Of a stretch of 36,936 nt of DNA, positions 17,301-23,635 are shown piece by piece. This DNA is from Verrucomicrobiota bacterium (GTDB lineage: Bacteria > Verrucomicrobiota > Verrucomicrobiia > Opitutales > Coraliomargaritaceae). Under the pieces are notes generated by a model. The model did not search any database, was not told the origin of the DNA, and saw only the letters and a program-made list of their open reading frames with translations. The number at the start of each line of letters is the position of its first letter. Position 1 is the first letter of the stretch. Location of the stretch: NCBI GenBank assembly GCA_009908325.1, contig JAAAPI010000145.1, forward strand, positions 1 to 36,936. The letters run 5' to 3'. Both the position numbers and the translations under genes were made by a program.

Positions 17301-18613
17301 ATGACCGTAATCGATGCCGCCACCAAGTCGATAGCACCAAGATTGGTGTTTTCGAAGCTATCCCGGATCCCTAAACTCGCTGTGCCGTCCCCAAGCTGTC
17401 CAACATTGTCAATGCCCGCAGCACGAACGAATCCCGAGCTTGAGAAGACGACCGAAAACTCGTTGCCCGCACCCGCCGCCACAAAGCTTAAATCGGCTTC
17501 AAGGAGTCGTGGGGTGTTCACGTTAAGATTATCAAAGACCACCTGCCCGGATTCGTCGAACCTTGGCAGCCCGAGTTGGCCATTTTCATTGATCCCCCAA
17601 CCGTAAAGATCACCGTTCGTCTTAACTCCGAGCGCATGATTTTCACCGATGGATAAATCGGCCCAATCCGTATCGTTATTGACCTTCGTCGGCACATTAG
17701 GGAAGCCCGAACCGAACGGCAATCCATTTTGTCCGGCACCCGTGCCCCAAACATAAAGCTGGTCCCCGGCCAGCCCGAAAGAAATGTTGGATCCTGCGAA
17801 GACACGTGTCCAATCCGATCGCCCCCCCACACGGTTCGGGGAGGTCAAGGGCCCGCTCGCCGGGAAATTAAACTGTCCGGCAAGAATTCCAAGCTGCGCG
17901 GACTCGGTATATCCCCATGAGTATAGGTTTTGCTCACCGCCTTCGAGCCGAATCGCAAAGTTCGAGGTGCTTCCAGCTGCCAGCGCCAGATAAGTATTTG
18001 AGTCGAGGGGAGTGGTGGGCTCAAGTTCAAGATTTTCAGCGGACCCTGGAATGCCCAAACCGTCTGCTCCCATATCAGCAATGGGGCGCCCAAGTTGGCC
18101 AAAGGTATTATCGCCCCAGAGAAAAATCCGACCGTCCGTGGTGAGCGCCATGGAGTGGCTCGTTCCGCAGGCGACTTCGGCCCATTGCAAGGAGTCGTCC
18201 ACTAACACAGGCGTGGCAGCATCGATCTGTGAGCCGATGCCCAGTTGCCCGCGGTTATTCGCACCCCAAGCCCAGAGACTTCCATCACTGCTCTGAATCG
18301 CCAGCACATGGGCGCGATCACCCGCACCGCGACTCACGGCAACCTTCGCCCATGCGCCAGCTGGCTCAACGAGCAACACCTGTGCACTCGAGCCACCCGC
18401 CTCCGCAACACCAAGCTGTCCGGAAGCATTCGACCCGAAGGTGAACAAATTACCCGAATCGTCAATCACGGCAGAAAAGCTATCGCCTGACGCGACCATA
18501 GGCTCAATGTCCTGAGCAAACAGCCCAGTCTGACCCGAGAAAATTAGGATTATGCCGAGAAGCCACAGCTGAATGGCTTTGTATGATTGGTTAAACTTTG
18601 ATGATGGGTTCAT
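11309..18613 (-). CDS. giant secreted RCC1/CARDB multidomain protein
   Basis: 2434 residues with a signal peptide (about 1-34, cleavage near LFA/QDI). Residues 39-410 hold seven RCC1-type repeats (for example LYGWGINENGQLG), enough for one complete seven-bladed propeller. Then come CARDB-like Ig domains at about 429-550, 561-697, 849-975, 981-1100, 1257-1380, 1747-1900 and 1906-2085, several ending in E..NN. Three copies of a Trp/Phe-rich beta module (WFGQS..AAQS..FxWK..DW..RWTY..DAGWVD) lie at about 705-848, 1110-1255 and 1393-1745. The third is split by a two-repeat insertion at 1503-1703. A DTDSDGINDFLEYAFNRNP segment (2150-2168) and an aromatic C-terminal domain (2338-2434) close the protein. 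It is likely a surface or extracellular adhesin. It starts 61 bp after the secretin gene, so it is probably co-expressed. No enzyme motif was seen. Confidence 0.93.
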   Translation of the reverse strand: MNPSSKFNQSYKAIQLWLLGIILIFSGQTGLFAQDIEPMVASGDSFSAVIDDSGNLFTFGSNASGQLGVAEAGGSSAQVLLVEPAGAWAKVAVSRGAGDRAHVLAIQSSDGSLWAWGANNRGQLGIGSQIDAATPVLVDDSLQWAEVACGTSHSMALTTDGRIFLWGDNTFGQLGRPIADMGADGLGIPGSAENLELEPTTPLDSNTYLALAAGSTSNFAIRLEGGEQNLYSWGYTESAQLGILAGQFNFPASGPLTSPNRVGGRSDWTRVFAGSNISFGLAGDQLYVWGTGAGQNGLPFGSGFPNVPTKVNNDTDWADLSIGENHALGVKTNGDLYGWGINENGQLGLPRFDESGQVVFDNLNVNTPRLLEADLSFVAAGAGNEFSVVFSSSGFVRAAGIDNVGQLGDGTASLGIRDSFENTNLGAIDLVAASITVIGEATPGVPLQATFFLRNDGTGTIEDSFEIDAVISQNASFGGLGAQDLDFIVGGSSRETFPVTTSIEPGQGISLPVTIDLPGPINSGSYYLVFEADVERVLEEVSTVNNTVALEEGDRLDFTSDLQVASITVNADDPGTGTVESFPLAPGDPVQLEIEIANTGKGAIPAGTGFDLRLFFSPVQSTNGPGVIDWVSEMAVNGGIPSNDSVTLALTGPQALDLPLDLPPGNYFLGVEVDTNEVIAESAEGNNVGFSASPAIQIEGIELEEALDTVLFTTPIDFSFFNSGVPDGLPNWFGQSLVTSDGEDAAQSPPIRGGERATLVNENSTDSAVRVTFSWKAETSTAENFLFFGLNGVEVNSPVSRISGSTDWTEVSFVVPGNAQMTWTYVEGVNTENDAVYVDAISVTEISQPDLVIADVQGQAGDYVLLRDPMDLTIQLRNDGASTDLSTGLAFDLGIYLSADASFDSSIDRKVHTITRTDRISGGNNPLFIPSFDLPSDLVSGDYYLIAVVDESDLIDEGGSGGETNNVFVSAEPDVTIRALPDIEIKASDINAVPGYYLLGDELDFDFVYRNVGLSDITAPFRTDILFSGDNELGNDDDDFVASFQFNQGLPRGVNAPFDPDFVTVTPKVPLGRRSFFGVFVDVDGAIDESNESNNASVFPGSDFIFSEVSVAEAVGLSNDAQQDETAPFDGDLPWFGQSEVSFVDGLAAQSIAINDNETAAFQTEITTESDTFVTFHWKVSSELNEQTGKSDFLAFYVDDLNPDNYVRRIAGDVDWSRVSVFVEAGSHVLRWAYIKDSTVSAGADAGWVDNFSFETPDLVAENISIAQATLAPGDSINNFSFTISNSGASDVPASPPFDIRVILSKDATIGNDGDIEVGSIVETDGLASGESRQYGTAGRPLDFVVPSFIPESGDYFIGIIIDPGDTIPESTEANNSLLSSSASLAIEPAISLNEAIDDPNPGDVDAIELIVGGANGWFGVGNSQIQNGSSTSSDGVDAAQSAPIGVGESSFMQINVEDGPKILKFRWKVDSEPNTNQLEFSLNGVTKERISGQVDWDFSYGSFTLTLDGETTAPISSVQPQGVTLASAIENALNDLSAFSPGDGVSVAGGPTEFTITFIGDGNRPPLGFTSLNTNLVSSVDVTSVNGSSSTPEVQTLQIVPNVTFRLEYEGLLTDPIPYTASASDVKKALEELEGAGGIPIISDGVSVSGSNLAFEVTFNGPGERSEIGFLTSGLRRPVSLDTSVDVLGDATTNQIQSFSITPEVTIFVPAGPQELRWTYRKTTSGGEFADAGWVDDVRLDDFSGPELEVANVNYTPGEYVLEVGTIIGDGAAFLGTRFLDISVEAGNLGDLLPEFPVDTQLPISPSDPSNFSAADIEVRLSTDQVFGNADDIVLGSFAQAEGSLEPGQLLRFIGPLPLGDNIPAGFYYLMAEIDTLKRVADDEFTRDNNIWISDSRDVQITRLPRLEIVPDIGVSIQRNGIGKSGDFLDFDETLAIFGGDPYTFNLTVRNEGLGRVEGAEAFNTSVELIGILKEDVAGLFGGEEPPTLEDFQGLGSVFPLGGFEIKQLLRGRSFDEDTDISHPGDSVDLLVEGTFPTEQRLRNADIVDDEKPLSEYTFYIRFNLDSEDAIRESGEVNRWDSVDYSEFEASSSTNDNDTPDDPSDDFEEFSFLDSATDGAFEIRTLEFADPASWAAFHGVPVPSPLSGLDTDSDGINDFLEYAFNRNPKQNDGVGAFGSLAEVRFENEDYLSVVFDFLALSSDLLYVVEGSSDPAFDPASTVTLAIIDGPYTDNLGIRSLTGGGGLIDGGVLTLGDPTNANDFVLDVVDFGYTGRITVRDAVPFTDDMERFIRVTVSTTFASSAPIVAGAIMAASGEIGGEVDLPAPLSDADPLGGDWYASSWFGSFAYEPASVEPWVFSRDFGWVYVSPTGTDQGAWFYSSKLGTWMWGGPSLTRFFYNSSASQWMWVSSNPKASGAWLFYVDDSEWRFVKP

Positions 18614-18674
18614 GGCTTTATCTCTCTTGGGACAATGGGTTGGAAACGCGGTGCTGGATTATCTGCGCACACTT

Positions 18675-20522
18675 CTATCGATTAAAACGGCTGGACCGGC
18701 GAACGTCACTGGTCCTTAAACCATCGTCTTCGCTGCCCTTGGCTTTGGCCGCCTTACGGTTTTTCTTAATAATGCGGATTCGCTCATCCAGTCCCTCCAT
18801 ACGTTCCGCCTCTTCCATTTGTTCCCGGAATTTACGTAATTCACGCAAACGATTTGCTTCGTCTTGCGGCACTTCGAACCCGGGCATGTCACGTTCCGAT
18901 AGATTCAATTCGTCGAGAACGCGGGGATCAATGACTTCCTCGTAGGTCGTGCCATCCGGATCGAGCATCTTCGCGGTAATAAAGATGATCAGATTACGCT
19001 GGGATTTGTCGTCGCTTTCACTTTTGAAAAGGCGACCGACTCCGGGCAGATTTCCAAGAAGCGGCACTTTATCAACCCGGCTGGTCACAGAATTTTCAAC
19101 CAGGCCACCGATTGCCAATGTGTAGCCATCTTTGATGGTGACGTTCGTCTGTGTCGTCCGTTTGTCGATGATCGGGAATTCACTCCCCTCAATGGTGACC
19201 GTCCGGTCCGAGCGGGAAACGGTTGGATTCACATCCAAATTGATAAAACCAAGACTGTTAACTTGCGGCGTAACCTCCAAGGTAATCCCGACCTTGATGC
19301 CATCTTCCTCCAGATCGACGCCGTTCAATTGCCGTTGCCCCGTCTCAGCGTTGAAGGTGAACCGGGGATTGGGAAAGAACTCGGCAATGTCTATGGTCGC
19401 CTTGGTGTTGTCCAGGGTGACCACCGTCGGGTTTGCCACCAGTTCGACATCGTTGGACGTTTTTAAAGCACTCAACACGAGACTGAACTGATCCGCTGAG
19501 AAGACGGCGGTGTTCGTGGTGGTTGTGTCTGTGACCAGATTCGACAAATCGTTGGTCACCGTCGATAGCTGCGAGTTGACCTGCGGCCCAACACCCTGCG
19601 ATTGCGTGTTCGTTCTACTATTTCCGCTAATATCTTCATCAACCTCCACCGAGGACCTGTCGAAAGGCCCGGTTGACACCTCATAGTTTTGCAGCGAAGC
19701 CCAATTCACCCCGATATTTTTGATATTGTTTCGGGTAACTTCGATAAACTTGGACTCGATCATAACTTGATCGGTCGCCTGATCCAAACGCTCGATAATC
19801 TCTTGGATTTTGCCCATGCGCGAAGGACGTTCCGTGATGACCAATGCATTGCTCCGCACATCGACTTGTATGCGGCCACCGGCCCCGGTGTCGATGAGCG
19901 GCTCGATCGATCCTCTTAATTCCTGCGCACGCGCGTAACCAATAATGAAAACACGAGTGTCAACGGGCTCAGACGTCAGTTCCTCGATACTTTTGATCAT
20001 AATGATGTTTTCATCTTCGGTGTAGGTAAAACCGAGCGGCTCGAGAACCACCTGAAAGGCCTGTTGCCAAGAAATATTACGAAGCTTCAAGGATGTGCGC
20101 CCTTGCAATGTATCGGGGATGACCAGGTTTAACTCAAAGAGGTCTGCGATATTGCGAAGGATCGTCCGAACATCCTCATCTGGAAAATCAACTGAAATCT
20201 TGTCCTCACTGGCGAGAGTTGCTTCGCCCGCCTGAGCCGTGCTTTGTTCCGGCAGCGCCATACCGATTTCAGTCTCCCGAGGAAGCGCTTGGACATTCGT
20301 CGGAGCTGGTCCGCCACTTTCTTCAATGTCCACACCTTCGACCGAAGCATCCGGTATTTCTACAACCTCGACAGAAGATTCGTTAGGCGCAACTCCACTG
20401 TCCGTTTCGGTGACTTCCGTAACTTCACCCGGGTCGAAATCGTTGCTTCCATTCGTTGCGGCCTGCCCGCAAAGGCTGATCGGGAGGACAATCCAAAGGT
20501 AATAAATAGCTGATTTTTTCAT
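18675..20522 (-). CDS. PilQ/GspD-type secretin
   Basis: Outer-membrane secretin that would form the gated ring of a type IV pilus or type II secretion machine. ATG at 20522 (MKKSAIYYLWIVLPISLCGQA) gives a classical signal peptide; an ATG eight codons upstream (20546) is the alternative. An acidic linker (to about 100) precedes a single short N-domain (about 105-180, ISVDFPDEDVRTILRNIADL). A NolW-type N1 domain follows (about 188-260, with IQVDVRSNALVITERPSRM). The secretin beta domain (about 262-525) contains ELVANPTVVTLDNTKA and the signature VPLLGNLPGVGRLFKS. A charged 70-residue tail follows. PilQ-like AMIN domains are absent. It is the last gene of the PilMNOP-like block before the giant protein. 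Confidence 0.93.
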   Translation of the reverse strand: MKKSAIYYLWIVLPISLCGQAATNGSNDFDPGEVTEVTETDSGVAPNESSVEVVEIPDASVEGVDIEESGGPAPTNVQALPRETEIGMALPEQSTAQAGEATLASEDKISVDFPDEDVRTILRNIADLFELNLVIPDTLQGRTSLKLRNISWQQAFQVVLEPLGFTYTEDENIIMIKSIEELTSEPVDTRVFIIGYARAQELRGSIEPLIDTGAGGRIQVDVRSNALVITERPSRMGKIQEIIERLDQATDQVMIESKFIEVTRNNIKNIGVNWASLQNYEVSTGPFDRSSVEVDEDISGNSRTNTQSQGVGPQVNSQLSTVTNDLSNLVTDTTTTNTAVFSADQFSLVLSALKTSNDVELVANPTVVTLDNTKATIDIAEFFPNPRFTFNAETGQRQLNGVDLEEDGIKVGITLEVTPQVNSLGFINLDVNPTVSRSDRTVTIEGSEFPIIDKRTTQTNVTIKDGYTLAIGGLVENSVTSRVDKVPLLGNLPGVGRLFKSESDDKSQRNLIIFITAKMLDPDGTTYEEVIDPRVLDELNLSERDMPGFEVPQDEANRLRELRKFREQMEEAERMEGLDERIRIIKKNRKAAKAKGSEDDGLRTSDVRRSSRFNR

Positions 20523-20588
20523 GAGATGTTTTGGGCGTATGGTCATTGTTGATAGGTTAAGAATAATGTGTAGGCGAAGGCAAGAAAA

Positions 20589-21164
20589 CTAATCCGATAA
20601 AGTAGCGCCCCCGCCAGCCGAGGACGTGCCGGTCAAACGAATCACTTCTTCTTTACTACCCAGCCTCAATGTATAGCTGTTAGCCGTGATTTCAGTGACC
20701 GTAACGGTGTAGGACCTGTCCTGTGCCTGCGGTATGGAAACAGGAAAAGATGTTCCGGGGCGCAGCAGTGAACCACCTTTCAGCTGTAAAAAACTCGTGT
20801 TTCCCCGAACGAGAGTGCCGCTAACCTGCTGGGAGAAATTATCAGCGACCACACGAAGAACAGATCCGTCGTCATAATTAATGACCGGAGCTACAGTCTC
20901 CACTGCTTCTGCCTCGGCCATAGGCGCCTCAGACTGGTCAAAAAGGAAGGGGCTATCCATTCCTGCAATTTCCTCGACAAAGCCATCTTCGTGATCCATT
21001 AACAGGTTTTCGGATAATTCCAGAACCTGACCGCGAACTTCTTTCTCAATAACAAGCTCCTTTTTGCCGCGAAGATTGATTTCGCTGCCAAAGACAGACA
21101 ATGCCCCAAAAAAGAACGATAATGTGATAAGAACATGTGGATTTTTTTTCATAAAGGTATCCAT
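20589..21164 (-). CDS. PilP-position secreted protein (hypothetical)
   Basis: 191 residues from ATG at 21164 (MDTFMKKNPHVLITLSFFFGALSVFG), a signal peptide. An in-frame start at 21209 would overlap the previous gene and add no signal logic. The remainder has an acidic linker rich in Glu/Ala (about 50-95) and a C-terminal beta-rich domain (VSGTLVRGNTSFLQLKGGSLLRPGTSFPV ... YTVTVTEITANSYTLRLGSKEEVIRL). Position between a PilO-like and a secretin gene is that of pilP (inner-membrane lipoprotein) or gspC (linker to the secretin). The short C-terminal beta domain ending in GSKEEVIRL resembles the way such proteins end. No lipobox is present. The functional parallel is inference from gene order. 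Confidence 0.7.
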   Translation of the reverse strand: MDTFMKKNPHVLITLSFFFGALSVFGSEINLRGKKELVIEKEVRGQVLELSENLLMDHEDGFVEEIAGMDSPFLFDQSEAPMAEAEAVETVAPVINYDDGSVLRVVADNFSQQVSGTLVRGNTSFLQLKGGSLLRPGTSFPVSIPQAQDRSYTVTVTEITANSYTLRLGSKEEVIRLTGTSSAGGGATLSD

Positions 21165-21169
21165 TAAAT

Positions 21170-21751
21170 TTATTCCAACTCTGAGAGCACGACGACATTG
21201 AGACGACACTCCAAAAATCCAGCATCCTCGTTTTGATTCCCAATGGCTAATCGCAGATTAGCCACGCGTATAAACGGATCGACCTCCTTAAGATGGTGAA
21301 CAAACGACAAAATATTCTCGATTTTTCCCGTTAAACCAATCTGGAAGACAATTGTCGAATGCAGCTTCAACTCGTGAATACCGCCTTCGCCATACAGTGG
21401 ATAACCTCCCCCCTGCTGATTGATTTGGGTAATACGAACATCAAACGGAGCCTCCATATCGTAGAAAAAATTGGCGTTCGCAGCCCGCTCCTCACGTCGA
21501 AAGAGTTTGCCCCGCATCGCATCCACGACAGTTTGGGCCCGCGTTAAGTCATCTTCAAGGCCGACCGCGTTCTTCACGTTGCGCTTTAAGACCCGGTCTC
21601 TGGAATTCAGCGATTCTTCCTGAGCCGCAAGCTCGGCCAGTTTCGCACCGCGCGTGAACGTTAATACCGCGCATGCTATGAAGATAATAAAGCAGATTAT
21701 CGCCAGTGGGTATTTCTTAAAAACACTAGACACCTGCGATACTGCACTCAT
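21170..21751 (-). CDS. PilO-like inner-membrane protein
   Basis: 193 residues. A short cytoplasmic N-terminus, one membrane helix (about 14-33, YPLAIICFIIFIACAVLTFT) and a periplasmic coiled coil (about 36-90) lead to a ferredoxin-like C-terminal domain (LKLHSTIVFQIGLTGKIENILSFVHHLKEVDPFIRVANLRL). This is the PilO/GspM layout, and the ENILSFVHHLKEVDPFIRV segment is the most family-like part. PilO pairs with PilN to form the alignment subcomplex linking the cytoplasmic PilM ring to PilP and the secretin. The start overlaps the PilN-like stop by ATGA, with an AGGA Shine-Dalgarno seven bases upstream, indicating translational coupling. Confidence 0.8.
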   Translation of the reverse strand: MSAVSQVSSVFKKYPLAIICFIIFIACAVLTFTRGAKLAELAAQEESLNSRDRVLKRNVKNAVGLEDDLTRAQTVVDAMRGKLFRREERAANANFFYDMEAPFDVRITQINQQGGGYPLYGEGGIHELKLHSTIVFQIGLTGKIENILSFVHHLKEVDPFIRVANLRLAIGNQNEDAGFLECRLNVVVLSELE

Positions 21752-22398
21752 GACGCATCCTTTCCCTGCTTCTGATCCGGTGCGCCCGGAATAAAAGAAA
21801 TATTTAGACGGTAGGGGAATATTCCCGTTTCCTCATCCCGCCCCTGCAGCGTTTCATCGATCTCGATACTATAGCCTGGAAATTTTAAAGCGTCTGCCTG
21901 AGCGAGAATCCTCTTGAACTCATCAAGCACTGTTAGGCTTTTGGCATCTCCACTCAAAGCTACCTGGTAAGCGATACCTTTTTTGTCATCCTTGTCGTTG
22001 GCTTTTTCGGATACATCGATTGACTTGTAAATCAAATCATCCGGTTGGATTGAGGCGAACGTTTGCACCAATTCGTGAGCGTAGAAGGGTGTATCTAAAA
22101 ACTTCCCAACCTCTACGATATAGGCTGCCACATCTTTGAATTCGCGACTCAGCCGCAGAGACTTTTTGTCGACCGATTCCGCTTTCGAGATCCGGCTCTC
22201 TAAGCGGTCAATCGTCGTTTCCAGAGATCTTAGCTTATACTCACGACTCAAAAACATCCCGACCATAACGAGCGCCAAAGCGACTGCAACGAAGTTAATA
22301 ATAAAGTTTGTCCGGACTACCTTAATGTCGGGGAGATCCGAAGCATTGACGAAATTGGGACGCCAATTGGGTTGTCTATTTTTTTCGCTACGCTTCAT
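21748..22398 (-). CDS. PilN-like inner-membrane protein
   Basis: 216 residues from ATG at 22398 (MKRSEKNRQPNWRPNFVNASD), preceded by GGAG and AAGGG within 15 bases. The longer frame from 22422 overlaps the previous gene more deeply. One membrane helix lies at about 31-50, then a heptad-like coiled coil (YKLRSLETTIDRLESRISKAES) and a C-terminal domain (IAYQVALSGDAKSLTVLDEFKRIL) like those of PilN/GspL. The N-terminal PilM-binding INLLP motif of classical PilN is not evident; WRPNFVNASDLPD occupies that place. It overlaps the PilM-like gene by 11 bp and the PilO-like gene by 4 bp. Confidence 0.78.
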   Translation of the reverse strand: MKRSEKNRQPNWRPNFVNASDLPDIKVVRTNFIINFVAVALALVMVGMFLSREYKLRSLETTIDRLESRISKAESVDKKSLRLSREFKDVAAYIVEVGKFLDTPFYAHELVQTFASIQPDDLIYKSIDVSEKANDKDDKKGIAYQVALSGDAKSLTVLDEFKRILAQADALKFPGYSIEIDETLQGRDEETGIFPYRLNISFIPGAPDQKQGKDAS

Positions 22399-23440
22399 CC
22401 CAACCCTTCTCCACTGAATCAAACTCTGCCATCAAACTGAAAAGCCCCATCCACCGGCCGTTCATGTTTGACACTTCAACACCGTCGCCGATTTCGATTT
22501 TCAGACTTTCCAGCCAAGATCCGTAATTCGGCTTCAGGACATCCAGCGCAAGCGCGTCCGCGAAAGTGTTTTCAACCCAAGACAAATTCCCCGGTAAAAC
22601 ACTCAGAAACAAATGCTCAATCGTCTGTCCGGTTTGCACCTCGTAGAAACCCGTCGTGGCTTGCAACTCCTTCGTAATGCGCCGCAAAAGCTTTGGACCT
22701 ATTTCCGCAAAATCAAACGTGTTCGATAAAAAAAGCTTTCGTGCGGAACTTTCGTCTTTCAGACCAAGTTCACGCTGTAAAAGAGGATAAATACTATCGA
22801 GACCCATCTCTGAGGTGTGGCTGACCTCGATTTTCCCACGATTCAGGATGAAGACATTCGTACTTTTCAAGGTGAGTTCCAAAAAGAGAATTGGAGATTT
22901 AATTTCCTTGAATCTGGCGTAATCAGAGACGCCTCCCAGAGTTGCACAAGTTGAAAGTTCCAGTCGCTTCGGATACACGCCAAACTGCAACAGCCGATCT
23001 TGCTTTTCTTGAAATGCCTCGGTAGGCCCCCCACAGAAAACCAAATACTTCGTCAAGCTCGTGTTTGGATCGAAATCCGAGCCATCACGTGCATCGAGGA
23101 TCGCTATCTCGTTTTCTTCGGGATCTATTTTGAATTCTTGTTCAAGCGTTTTAGAGAGGAAGTCCAACTTCTTGGCCTTAATGACCGACTCGACTTCGTG
23201 GTAGTGCACAAAGCGCCCTTCGGGATACACTCCGCACCGTGAGATAAAATGATTACTTTTCTTGAAATCAACAAGACTCTCCAGGAAACTACGAATGTCC
23301 TCGGCGCTGTCACTACCCGACAAAATATACTCGTCGACCGCTTCGACGGTGAGCGGAAGTTTAAAACCGGAAGTCCTTGCCGCCAGAACTGAAAAGTCCG
23401 AGACGTCTAAAAATAAACCTTTAACCTTAGGATTCAACAT
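22388..23440 (-). CDS. PilM-like actin-fold protein (divergent)
   Basis: 350 residues, no signal peptide or membrane helix, so cytoplasmic. The N-terminus (KVKGLFLDVSDFSVLAART) resembles the first beta-hairpin of PilM/FtsA-like ASKHA proteins (GIDIS..V.A...). A mid-region SPILFLELTLKSTNVFILNRGKIEVSHTSEMG corresponds to the second phosphate loop region (LVDIG....L.....G), and RRITKELQATTGFYEVQTGQTIEHLFLSV to the LxxEIxRSL..Y......I..L.L.G region of PilM. The nucleotide-binding glycines are poorly conserved, so ATP binding is uncertain. It is the first gene of the pilMNOP-secretin order, which is the main support for the call. Confidence 0.78.
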   Translation of the reverse strand: MLNPKVKGLFLDVSDFSVLAARTSGFKLPLTVEAVDEYILSGSDSAEDIRSFLESLVDFKKSNHFISRCGVYPEGRFVHYHEVESVIKAKKLDFLSKTLEQEFKIDPEENEIAILDARDGSDFDPNTSLTKYLVFCGGPTEAFQEKQDRLLQFGVYPKRLELSTCATLGGVSDYARFKEIKSPILFLELTLKSTNVFILNRGKIEVSHTSEMGLDSIYPLLQRELGLKDESSARKLFLSNTFDFAEIGPKLLRRITKELQATTGFYEVQTGQTIEHLFLSVLPGNLSWVENTFADALALDVLKPNYGSWLESLKIEIGDGVEVSNMNGRWMGLFSLMAEFDSVEKGWDEA

Positions 23441-23570
23441 AAGTAGACGCCGTCAAATCTAACGCAAATGCACAGATCCAGTTGAATGATCACGCAATTT
23501 TATATCGATAATGAAGTTTGGGTTAGCCGACACAATCTCACGATTGCTCCAATATACCACTTGGGCAAGC

Positions 23571-23596
23571 AAAAAGCTGGTTCGGCAGCCCCGAAC
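23571..23596 (-). terminator. probable terminator between the EPS operon and the PilM-like cluster
   Basis: On the minus strand GTTCGG-ggctg-CCGAAC followed by CAGC and TTTTT lies 40 bases after the TPR-gene stop. The stem is short, so read-through is likely. The remainder of the 195-bp spacer (23441-23635) is AT-rich and could carry the promoter of the pilM-like gene; I could not identify convincing -35/-10 pairs. Confidence 0.5.
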
Positions 23597-23635
23597 AGTT
23601 GTTAATAATAAGATATTTACAAATGGGCGACCTAC

